Assembly: GCA_025936675.1 (NCBI GenBank)
Contig: JAICSX010000042.1
Span: 1-19,187, forward strand
Length of the DNA stretch: 19,187 nucleotides
Reading direction: 5' to 3'
Origin: Sphingomonas sp.
Lineage (GTDB): Bacteria; Pseudomonadota; Alphaproteobacteria; Sphingomonadales; Sphingomonadaceae
This document shows, one piece after another, positions 7,900-13,934 of this stretch. The translations under genes were made by a program, and so were the position numbers. The stretch's first letter is position 1. The number at the start of each line of letters is the position of its first letter. Under the pieces are notes generated by a model. That model saw only the letters and a list, made by a program, of their open reading frames with translations. It did not search any database and was not told where the DNA came from.

Positions 7900-7928
7900 C
7901 TGACAAGTGTCAATCGACACTGGACATA
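7900..7928 (+). promoter_or_regulatory. Candidate higBA promoter/operator palindrome
   Basis: A perfect 6-base inverted repeat, AGTGTC (7906-7911) and GACACT (7916-7921), has a 4-base spacer. It sits between a -35-like CTGACA (7900-7905) and a weak -10-like GACATA (7923-7928), 36 bases before the higB start. HigA antitoxins typically repress their own operon through such palindromes; the assignment here is by position and symmetry only. Confidence 0.45.
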
Positions 7929-7957
7929 GCAAAGAGACGGTGGTAGCTGGCGCAGCG

Positions 7958-8245
7958 ATGCAGATTGAGAGCATCCGGCACAAGGCGCTTCGCCGCTTCG
8001 CCGAAACCGGATCAGCGCAAGGTCTGCCGAGCGGCTCTGTGGATCGGCTTCGAAACATGCTTGCCTACATCGATGCGATCGCGACGGCGGGAGAATTGAA
8101 GCAGCCGCCTAATTTTGGTGCGCACCAGCTTACGGGTAACCGCAAGGGTGAATGGGCGCTGACCGTCATGAAGAACTGGAGAATGACGTTCCGTGTCAAT
8201 GCGGCCGGAGCAATCGAGGACATGGACCTGGAGGATTATCACTGA
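7958..8245 (+). CDS. higB: HigB-type toxin (RelE/ParE superfamily)
   Basis: A 95-residue protein matching the HigB/plasmid maintenance killer family in length and layout. The opening is MQIESIRHKALRRFAETG, the core is LTGNRKGEWALTVMKNWRMTF and the C-terminus is the characteristic MDLEDYH. HigB toxins are ribosome-dependent mRNA endonucleases. The toxin precedes the antitoxin, as is normal for higBA. The ATG at 7958 gives the family-length protein; a GTG at 7907 would lie within the operator palindrome. Its stop overlaps the higA start (TGATG), indicating coupled translation. Confidence 0.9.
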   Translation: MQIESIRHKALRRFAETGSAQGLPSGSVDRLRNMLAYIDAIATAGELKQPPNFGAHQLTGNRKGEWALTVMKNWRMTFRVNAAGAIEDMDLEDYH

Positions 8246-8541
8246 TGGCTATTCGGCTTCATCGTAGCTTTGCGGTCCATCCGGGTGTGTGGCTCCGGAA
8301 CGAGATCGTCGAACCCGCAGGGCTGAGCGTTACTGACGCCGCCACGCGTCTCCACGTGACCCGCCAGGCCATGAGTAATCTCCTGAATGGAAATGCGGGC
8401 CTGTCCGCAGATATGGCTATCCGCTTCGAGAAGGCGTTCGAACTTAAGGCCGACGCGTTGATGCGGATGCAGGCCGCGCATGAGCTTGCCGAAGCGCGGG
8501 CGCACGAGGACGAAATTGAGGTGGACAGGGCGGCAGCGTAG
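8245..8541 (+). CDS. higA: HigA-type antitoxin (XRE helix-turn-helix)
   Basis: A 98-residue XRE-family DNA-binding protein. It opens with the HigA/VapI motif HPGVWLRNEIVEPAGLSVTDAA and continues with the recognition-helix region LHVTRQAMSNLLNGNAGLS (about 33-51) and the AIRFEKAF helix. It should neutralise HigB and repress the operon. The ATG at 8245-8247 shares its first base with the higB stop codon. It ends 25 bases from the convergent nucleotidyltransferase-like gene. Confidence 0.92.
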   Translation: MAIRLHRSFAVHPGVWLRNEIVEPAGLSVTDAATRLHVTRQAMSNLLNGNAGLSADMAIRFEKAFELKADALMRMQAAHELAEARAHEDEIEVDRAAA

Positions 8542-8566
8542 GTTGGCTCTCACGTTCCCGCTCAGT

Positions 8567-9019
8567 TCAGAGCAGCCGCGCTCGGGCAAGATCCTTGGGC
8601 CTGCCGAAGCCGATTAGCATTGCCCGCAATTCCCTAGCGTTCGGAATAAACAGAATTCGACCCGAGACTTCGACGGACTCGCGCGATTCGGGGGAAACTG
8701 TGGTCCAGCCGTTTGGACCGGCGAACTCAAAGCCGCCGAAGATCTCCACGGGCAACGGCGGCTTGGACCAGATTCCGAAAACTTGAGAGCGGAACAGTCG
8801 CGATCCCTGCCCGGAGCGAGCCTCAACGCCGGCCCGATCCAATAGATGGCCTGCATCCCGAACGCTCATCAGAATGTCGACATCGCCAACGGCGTCGACC
8901 GGCGCGGAATGCAGTGCGACCGCCGCGCTCGAGATCACCCACCACGGCTCTGCCGCGACAGCACAGAGATCGGCGACGTCGACAAGTGTCCGGCGAAGCG
9001 GCTCAGGCAAGCTCATCAT
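8567..9019 (-). CDS. Small nucleotidyltransferase-fold protein, degenerate GS motif
   Basis: A 150-residue protein. WWVISSAAVALHS (26-38) followed by GDVDILMS (45-52) has the layout of a minimal nucleotidyltransferase: a GS motif, then D-x-D with D46 and D48 as candidate metal ligands. The usual GS is SS here (S30-S31). The C-terminal part (PLPVEIFGGFEF and GRPKDLARARLL) resembles small sphingomonad proteins of this type that I can recall but not name. The start lies six bases after the uvrD stop with no clear ribosome site, suggesting translational coupling to uvrD. The convergent neighbour is higA. Activity is unproven; it could be a pseudoenzyme. Confidence 0.65.
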   Translation of the reverse strand: MMSLPEPLRRTLVDVADLCAVAAEPWWVISSAAVALHSAPVDAVGDVDILMSVRDAGHLLDRAGVEARSGQGSRLFRSQVFGIWSKPPLPVEIFGGFEFAGPNGWTTVSPESRESVEVSGRILFIPNARELRAMLIGFGRPKDLARARLL

Positions 9020-9025
9020 AGCCGA

Positions 9026-11374
9026 TCAGCCAGCGCTGACGAATGAGTCCATCACCTTCTTCCTTCCCGCTTTCTCGAACTCGATTTCGAGCTTGTTGCC
9101 TTCGATCGCTTCGATGGTGCCGTAGCCGAACTTTCCGTGGAACACGCGCTGGCCGAGGGCGAGGTCGGTGCGGCCCTGGTTTCCCAGGGAGACCGCGGAG
9201 GCTCTGACTTCCAGCGGCGGTGGACTGCTCCACTGCCTTGCCCTCACCCCGCTCGCGCTGGAGCGCGAGTCGCCCTCTCCCTCCTGGGGAGAGGGGCTGA
9301 TTGTGCGCATGCCGCGCTGGAAGCCGGGGCCGCGGGTGCTTGCGCGCATCGATTGCGCCGGACCGAGATGCGCGAAGGGATCGGCGCGTTCGCTCCATTG
9401 CGCGCGCCACAGGCTCTCGCCGCCGGTCATCGTGGTTTCTTCTTCGATGTGCGGCTTCGGCAACTCGGCGAGGAACCGGCTGGGAATCGAGCTGGTCCAC
9501 TGGCCGTAGATGCGCCGGTTGGCAGCGTGGAGGATCGTCGCTCGGCGTCGGGCGCGCGTGATCGCGACGTAGGCGAGGCGGCGCTCTTCCTCGAGGCTGG
9601 CGAGGCCGCCTTCGTCAAGCGACCGCTGGGAAGGGAACACGCCTTCTTCCCAACCGGCGAGGAATAGCGTCTCGAACTCTAGCCCCTTGGCGGCGTGGAT
9701 GGTCATGATCGTGACCTTTTCGCCCTGACGAGCCTCGTCGTTGTCCATGACCAGGCTGACGTGCTCGAGGAAGGCGCCGAGCGATTCATATTCCTCCATC
9801 GCGCGCGTGAGCTCGGCGAGGTTCTCGAGCCGGCCGGCAGCCTCCGCAGAGCGGTCGGCCTGAAGCATCGCGGTGTAGCCGGATTCCTCGAGGACGATGC
9901 GTGCGAGTTCGGGATGCGGGAGCGTGCGCGCCATCTCCCGCCAGCGGGCGAGATCGGCCACGAAATTGCCCAGCGAGCGGCGGGCCTGGGGCGTAAGCTC
10001 ATCGCTGTCGAGCAAATGGGCGGCGGCGATCAGGAGCGGCTCCTGACCCTGGCGCGCCTGCTGGTGGATGGTGGCGACCGCCTTGTCGCCGAGGCCGCGC
10101 TTGGGTGTGTTGACGATCCGTTCGAAGGCGAGGTCGTCGGCCGGCGACTGGATCAGCCGGAGGTAAGCAATCGCGTCGCGAATTTCCGCGCGCTCGTAGA
10201 AGCGGAACCCGCCGATGATCTGGTAGGGGAGGCCGATTGCGATGAACCGCTCCTCGAACTCGCGAGTCTGGAATTGGGCGCGGACGAGGATCGCTGCGCC
10301 CGCAATGCTGTGGCCGCTTCGGCGGAGCGCCTCTATGTCCTCACCGACGCGCCGCGCCTCTTCGGGACCGTCCCAGATTCCGATGACGCGGACCTTTTCG
10401 CCGTCGCCTGCATCCGTCCACAAAGTCTTGCCGAGCCGACCGGCATTGTGGGCAATCAGCCCGTCCGCCGCGGCGAGGATGTGCGAGGTCGAACGATAGT
10501 TCTGCTCAAGGCGGATGATCTTCGCGCCCGGGAAGTCCTTTTCGAAGCGGAGGATGTTGGCCACTTCGGCGCCGCGCCAGCTGTAGATCGACTGGTCGTC
10601 GTCGCCGACGACGCAGAGGTTGCGGCGCGGCTCGGCGAGCAGCCGCAGCCACTCGTACTGCGCCTGGTTGGTGTCCTGATATTCGTCGACGAGAAGGTAC
10701 CGGAAGCGCTCGCGATAGGCGCCGAGCACGTCCGGGTGCTTGCGGAAGATCACGAGCATGTGGAGCAGGAGATCGCCGAAGTCGCAGGCGTTCAGGGTTT
10801 TGAGGCGCTGCTGGTACTGCGCATAGAGATCCGCCCCACGACCCGCGGCGAACGCTTCGGATTCGCCGGCGTCGACCTGCTCGGGGGTCCAGCCGCGGTT
10901 CTTCCACCGGTCGATCAGCCCGGCGAGCTGGCGCGCGGGCCAGCGCTTCTCGTCGAGGTTCGCGGCCTGGATCAGCTGCTTGAGAACGCGCAGCTGATCA
11001 TCGGTGTCGAGAATGATGAAATTGGAATGGAGTCCGACCAGCTCGGCATGGCTGCGAAGCATCCGCGCGGCGACCGAGTGGAAGGTGCCGAGCCACGGCA
11101 TGCCTTCGAGCGCGCCTCCGGACAGCTTGCCCACCCGTTCGCGCATTTCGCGCGCCGCCTTGTTGGTGAAGGTCACGGCGAGAATCTGGCTGGGCCACGC
11201 TTTCCGGCTGGCGATCAGGTGGGCGAGGCGCGCCGTGAGCGCGGAAGTCTTGCCGGTGCCGGCACCGGCGAGGACGAGCACCGGTCCCTCGGTCGTGAGC
11301 ACGGCCTCGCGCTGCGGCGCATTGAGGCCCTGCAGATAGGGCGGATCGACGGCGTGGGCAGGGGATTCGGGCAC
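9026..11374 (-). CDS. uvrD: UvrD/PcrA-family DNA helicase
   Basis: A superfamily 1A 3'-5' helicase of about 782 residues. It opens PPYLQGLNAPQREAV (Q motif), then Walker A AGAGTGKT (36-43), motif Ia TFTNKAAREM, Walker B VDEYQDTNQ (229-237), motif III GDDDQSIYSWRGA (about 257-269), motif IV QNYRST, motif V TIHAAKGLEFETLFLAG and motif VI YVAITRARRR. It acts in nucleotide excision and mismatch repair. GTG at 11374 is preferred because it starts just before the conserved N-terminus; upstream codons are in frame to 11767 but run through the promoter region. The C-terminal linker carries an in-frame repeat-derived insertion (about residues 693-712), followed by the usual Tudor-like end (VFHGKFGYGTIEAIEG). 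Confidence 0.93.
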   Translation of the reverse strand: MPESPAHAVDPPYLQGLNAPQREAVLTTEGPVLVLAGAGTGKTSALTARLAHLIASRKAWPSQILAVTFTNKAAREMRERVGKLSGGALEGMPWLGTFHSVAARMLRSHAELVGLHSNFIILDTDDQLRVLKQLIQAANLDEKRWPARQLAGLIDRWKNRGWTPEQVDAGESEAFAAGRGADLYAQYQQRLKTLNACDFGDLLLHMLVIFRKHPDVLGAYRERFRYLLVDEYQDTNQAQYEWLRLLAEPRRNLCVVGDDDQSIYSWRGAEVANILRFEKDFPGAKIIRLEQNYRSTSHILAAADGLIAHNAGRLGKTLWTDAGDGEKVRVIGIWDGPEEARRVGEDIEALRRSGHSIAGAAILVRAQFQTREFEERFIAIGLPYQIIGGFRFYERAEIRDAIAYLRLIQSPADDLAFERIVNTPKRGLGDKAVATIHQQARQGQEPLLIAAAHLLDSDELTPQARRSLGNFVADLARWREMARTLPHPELARIVLEESGYTAMLQADRSAEAAGRLENLAELTRAMEEYESLGAFLEHVSLVMDNDEARQGEKVTIMTIHAAKGLEFETLFLAGWEEGVFPSQRSLDEGGLASLEEERRLAYVAITRARRRATILHAANRRIYGQWTSSIPSRFLAELPKPHIEEETTMTGGESLWRAQWSERADPFAHLGPAQSMRASTRGPGFQRGMRTISPSPQEGEGDSRSSASGVRARQWSSPPPLEVRASAVSLGNQGRTDLALGQRVFHGKFGYGTIEAIEGNKLEIEFEKAGRKKVMDSFVSAG
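9238..9297. repeat. REP-like palindromic element inside uvrD
   Basis: Two adjacent perfect hairpins: CTCGCGCT (9252-9259) with AGCGCGAG (9262-9269), and CCCTCTCCC (9273-9281) with GGGAGAGGG (9287-9295) around a 5-base loop. The text CCCTCACCCCGCTCGCG ... CCCTCTCCC is that of a common intergenic repeat in Proteobacteria. Here it lies within coding sequence and is read in frame on the minus strand as a Ser/Pro/Glu/Gly/Arg-rich linker. Confidence 0.75.
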
Positions 11375-11457
11375 GATCCCGAGGTAGGCGGAGGGGAACG
11401 GAACGGCAACCGAAGCGAGGCCGATCGGCGAATCGCGGAAGGTTCCTCCGATTTTGC

Positions 11458-11485
11458 CCGATATCCCCGTTATCCACAGGGTCAA
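11458..11485 (-). promoter_or_regulatory. Candidate uvrD promoter with an embedded DnaA box
   Basis: On the minus strand TTGACC (11485-11480) is followed after 16 bases by TATCGG (11463-11458), a plausible -35/-10 pair about 85 bases upstream of the chosen GTG. The spacer contains, on the plus strand, TTATCCACA (11470-11478), a perfect match to the DnaA-box consensus. Confidence 0.4.
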
Positions 11486-11512
11486 CCCCGCATTTTTTGC
11501 TTTTGCGACTCG

Positions 11513-12061
11513 GGCGAGGGGTGCATGGTGCATGGGTGATCGGGACGGCGGTCCCGGCCTCGCCGAAAGGTCCGAAAGGGCACGACGGAGCGGCAGGTGA
11601 CCAAAGGTCCGATCTCCGCCGGCAGGAATTGGCAGGAGCCTTCGGGTTCTTGCCGGGCCAGCCGGGAAGAGGCGCCGGAAGAGTCGATCTTCCTCAAGCG
11701 CGACGCGGCTCCCGACGATCTTCGGATCGAAGGTGAGCGAAGCGGGACGCGAGAGTGGTCGACCCAAGAAGGGCCGCGGAACACTGGATGGTTTTGGCTT
11801 CGAGGAACTTCGGTTCCAGACGCCGGGCCGGAAAGGTCGAAAGACCAGCGAACCCTCGGGCGGCGCAGTCGAGTAGATCGGTCGGGCTCCTCGAAAGAGG
11901 GAGCGGTTCGGTGGAATGCGACGCCTGAGCTGGTGAGCCAGGATCGAGAAGCGGGGTCACTAACCGGTTTTCCGGGGCGGGATCCAAGGTAGATCGAACA
12001 CCGGCATATCCTTCGCTCGGCGCAGTGGGGGCTGGCAGCAATGCCGGCCCCCATTTCTTTT
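11513..12061 (+). ncRNA. Large structured non-coding RNA candidate, class unknown
   Basis: A stretch of about 550 bases with dense perfect hairpins, all with plus-strand RNA tetraloops. Examples: GGCGAGG (11513-11519)/CCTCGCC (11558-11564) enclosing CGGGAC-GGCG-GTCCCG (11541-11556); CGGAG/CTCCG (11586-11618) enclosing GACC-AAA-GGTC; a 10-bp UUCG hairpin (11631-11654); GGAAGA/TCTTCC (11677-11693); CGATC-TTCG-GATCG (11716-11729); GGAAC-TTCG-GTTCC (11804-11817); GGTC-GAAA-GACC (11835-11846); GCTCCTC-GAAA-GAGGGAGC (11886-11904); CTGG-TGAG-CCAG (11930-11941). It ends at an intrinsic terminator. An open frame (GTG 11597 to 11992) exists, but its codon choice (CGA, GGA, CTA, TCA, GTA) is unlike the neighbours. 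RNase P, tmRNA, SRP and 6S signatures were sought and not found. The 5' end is approximate and no convincing promoter was seen. Confidence 0.6.
12026..12061 (+). terminator. Strong intrinsic terminator
   Basis: A 12-bp stem (12026-12037 with 12042-12053, one G-U pair) is capped by a GCAA tetraloop and followed by TTTCTTTT. It terminates plus-strand transcription well before the hemerythrin-like gene, so something upstream on this strand is transcribed; the structured RNA is the obvious candidate. Confidence 0.9.
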
Positions 12062-12177
12062 GGGGCTTGCGAAAGCGGATTCGCGGCCGTTCGATCGAGG
12101 GCGCCGGCGCCCAGCCTCGGGTAACTAATCGTCAACTCTTCAGCGGTTAACGTGAATGCTCCTCCGGAGGCAGGCTC

Positions 12178-12600
12178 ATGTCCGAACTGATGAAGTTGCG
12201 CGAAGACCATGCGAAGCTCGCGCGGATGTTCCGGGACCTCGAGCAGATGGTCGAGCGCCCGGAGCCGCCGGCGCAAGTCGACCTGTTCGAGCTGCGTCAC
12301 TCGCTGATGAGCACGCTGATCGGCCACCTGAAGCTTGAGGATTGGGCGCTTTATCCGCGGCTGATTCAGAGCGGCGATCAGGAAATCTCGGCCACGGGCG
12401 AATGGTTCAAGGAAGAGATGGGCGGACTCGCCCCGGCGTTCGTCGCCTATTGCGAGAAGTGGACGGCAAACACGATTCGGTCGGACTGGGCCAGCTATTG
12501 CAGCGAGACGCGCCGGCTTCTCGACGCACTGACGGACCGGCTGACGCGCGAGAACCGCGAGCTTTTTCCGCTTCTGGAGCGGCTCGACCGGGCTGCCTGA
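12178..12600 (+). CDS. Hemerythrin-like HHE domain protein
   Basis: A 140-residue all-helical soluble protein. DHAKLARMF (H11) and GHLKLEDWALYP (H50, E54) match the first two metal-ligand helices of bacterial hemerythrin-like domains, and the end RENRELFPLLERL matches the last helix. The histidine normally paired with the final Glu is absent, and no His is visible in the third helix, so the di-iron site may be incomplete or altered. Such proteins bind O2 or NO or serve iron homeostasis. The ATG at 12178 has GGAGG eight bases upstream. The gene follows the strong terminator, so it needs its own promoter, which I could not pinpoint. Confidence 0.8.
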   Translation: MSELMKLREDHAKLARMFRDLEQMVERPEPPAQVDLFELRHSLMSTLIGHLKLEDWALYPRLIQSGDQEISATGEWFKEEMGGLAPAFVAYCEKWTANTIRSDWASYCSETRRLLDALTDRLTRENRELFPLLERLDRAA

Positions 12601-12775
12601 ACGGCACTCTTTCCTTCTGTCCGGCGCAGCGGCGTGGCAGCCCGGCGCTGATCTCCGCTTTGCCGCGAGGCCGCGGCGTGTCCCTCGGGACACCAAAGAA
12701 GAATTCGCGCGTTAGGGCGGACAGGTTGGCGGCGACAATGAGGTTGTCGGAGCGGCGGGCGCGAAGGAGTTTGAA

Positions 12776-13321
12776 GTGCTCAAGCTTGCTGCCCTCGTTC
12801 TCGCTTCCGCAGCTGCCACTTTAGGCGCAGCGGCATCCGCCGACACCAGCTCGACCCTGGTTTCAAGCTCGCCCTGGTGGGAAAAGGTCACCGTTACGCT
12901 CGACGGCGACGGCACGCCCGAAGCGTGCCTCTATCAAACGAGCCTGAGCAGCGCGGACCCGCAGGATTGCGACGTCAGCTCCGGACCTGCGGCGATGGTC
13001 AGCCATGCGGCGGCCTCGAAGGGTGAAGTCACGCGGATCACGTTCGAGCGCCGGTTCGATCCGGGCGCCGCTCCAGCGAAGCCGGATCTCGCGATCGGCG
13101 ACACGTTGCTCGGCGGACAGATCATGGCGCTGGCAATAGACCCGCACGGCGCGGTCAAGAATTGCCACATCGTCGCTGCGTCAGGCTCGATGCGGCCGGA
13201 ATATGGCTGCGACGATGCACAGGCCGAGCGCTTTCAGGCGAGCGTCGGCGGCGCGCACAAGGCGGACCGCGACGGATACATGACGATTCTGGTCTACGGC
13301 CACAGCGAACATATGGTGTGA
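12776..13321 (+). CDS. Secreted hypothetical protein
   Basis: A 181-residue protein with a clear signal peptide (MLKLAALVLASAAATLGAAASA, probable cleavage after ASA), so periplasmic or exported. The mature part has four cysteines (CLYQ, DCDV, NCHIV, GCDD) that could form two disulfides. PHGAVKNCHIVAASGS resembles the substrate-contact strand of TonB C-terminal-like folds, a weak similarity. GTG at 12776 is chosen: GAAGGAG lies seven bases upstream and it begins the signal peptide. Function unknown. A short hairpin (CGGAC/GTCCG, 13322-13336) follows the stop directly. Confidence 0.75.
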   Translation: MLKLAALVLASAAATLGAAASADTSSTLVSSSPWWEKVTVTLDGDGTPEACLYQTSLSSADPQDCDVSSGPAAMVSHAAASKGEVTRITFERRFDPGAAPAKPDLAIGDTLLGGQIMALAIDPHGAVKNCHIVAASGSMRPEYGCDDAQAERFQASVGGAHKADRDGYMTILVYGHSEHMV

Positions 13322-13367
13322 CGGACTTCGGGTCCGCTGAGCCGAAAGGGGGCTTACGATCGCCGGC

Positions 13368-13739
13368 TCAATCGACGATGATCTCGTCGCTCATGCCCAT
13401 CTGCTTGTGGAGAAAGTGGCTGCAGTGGGCCTGGTAGGTGCCGCGCGCCGGCACGAGCGTGATGGTCCTGGTCTGGTGAGGTGCCAGATCGATCTCGTCG
13501 TCCGGCGCGGCTCCCGAACTGATGCGCGCGTGCTGGAAGAAGCCGGGCGCGGTGAAGTCGTGGCTGCTTCCCGACTGATTGATGAAAGTCAGCGTAACCG
13601 GCGCACCGGCCCTAAGGTGGATCGGATGCGGAGCGAAGCCGAAGCTGTAGACCTGAATAACCAGCTGCGCAGGTTGTGCGCCCGCCGACGCGGCGAGCAT
13701 CGAAAGAACCCCGGCGAACGCAAATCGGCATCGATGCAT
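13368..13739 (-). CDS. Periplasmic cupredoxin-domain protein
   Basis: A 123-residue protein with a signal peptide (cleavage near AGA-QP, residues 21-23) and one cupredoxin (plastocyanin-like) domain. The type 1 copper ligands are visible: His in SGSSHDFTAPG, then Cys, His and Met in HCSHFLHKQMGM. The FAPHPIHLRAGAPVTLTFIN strand is typical. It probably binds one copper ion and acts in periplasmic electron transfer or copper handling. GGAGGAGG lies upstream of the ATG at 13739. No copper-resistance neighbour is present. Confidence 0.88.
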   Translation of the reverse strand: MHRCRFAFAGVLSMLAASAGAQPAQLVIQVYSFGFAPHPIHLRAGAPVTLTFINQSGSSHDFTAPGFFQHARISSGAAPDDEIDLAPHQTRTITLVPARGTYQAHCSHFLHKQMGMSDEIIVD

Positions 13740-13819
13740 CTGGAACCTCCTCCCGGTTAGTGCTGGCGCCAGCGGCGACGGTTCAACGGCGGAACAACGA
13801 ACCTATTTGGAAAAATGTG

Positions 13820-13848
13820 CTTGACAGCGTCACGCTCATTCGGTACAT
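13820..13848 (+). promoter_or_regulatory. Promoter for the tail-protein remnant
   Basis: TTGACA (13821-13826; CTTGAC from 13820) is a perfect -35, and GTACAT (13843-13848) at 17 bases matches the alphaproteobacterial -10 (CTATAT) at four of six positions. It lies about 87 bases before the next ATG (13935) and points toward it. Confidence 0.6.
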
Positions 13849-13875
13849 GGTAGGCACAGTCGGAAATCGCGAGTC

Positions 13876-13909
13876 GGGCGGCGCTCCCCACGGAGTAGCC
13901 GCCCGTTTT
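13876..13909 (+). promoter_or_regulatory. Leader hairpin with short T-run (attenuator-like)
   Basis: GGGCGGC (13876-13882) pairs with GCCGCCC (13898-13904). An inner CTCC (13884-13887) pairs with GGAG (13892-13895). GTTTT follows. It lies between the promoter and the ribosome site of the tail-protein gene, where it could attenuate transcription or shield translation. Confidence 0.5.
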
Positions 13910-13934
13910 GCGAGGCTTTTCTTCAGGAGCGAGC

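Noticed and set aside
9695..11539. 614-codon plus-strand open frame antisense to uvrD
   Set aside because: Shadow of the helicase gene; no domain, and composition rich in Glu/Arg/Asp/Ala as expected for an antisense frame.
11597..11992. 131-codon plus-strand frame beginning GTG with a possible GGAG site
   Set aside because: It overlaps the tetraloop hairpins, uses codons rare in neighbouring genes (CGA, GGA, CTA, TCA, GTA) and has a low-complexity, domainless product. The structured RNA explains the region better, though a coding role is not fully excluded.
11513..12061. RNase P RNA, tmRNA, SRP RNA or 6S RNA
   Set aside because: No GAGGAAAGTCCGGGC or ACAGAA..GGCTTA (RNase P), no tag or T-loop sequence (tmRNA), and length unsuited to bacterial SRP or 6S RNA.
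12663..12693. Hairpins CCGCG/CGCGG and GTGTCC/GGACAC between the hemerythrin and secreted-protein genes
   Set aside because: Neither is followed by a T-run on either strand, and no other structure supports a function; they may be chance in GC-rich DNA.
11482..12696. 404-codon minus-strand open frame across the RNA and hemerythrin regions
   Set aside because: It is antisense to the hemerythrin gene and the terminator, with Arg/Pro/Ser-rich sequence typical of a high-GC shadow frame.
13850..13920. tRNA gene downstream of the strong TTGACA promoter
   Set aside because: No TTCGANTC T-loop, no CCA end and no cloverleaf; only a single hairpin is present.
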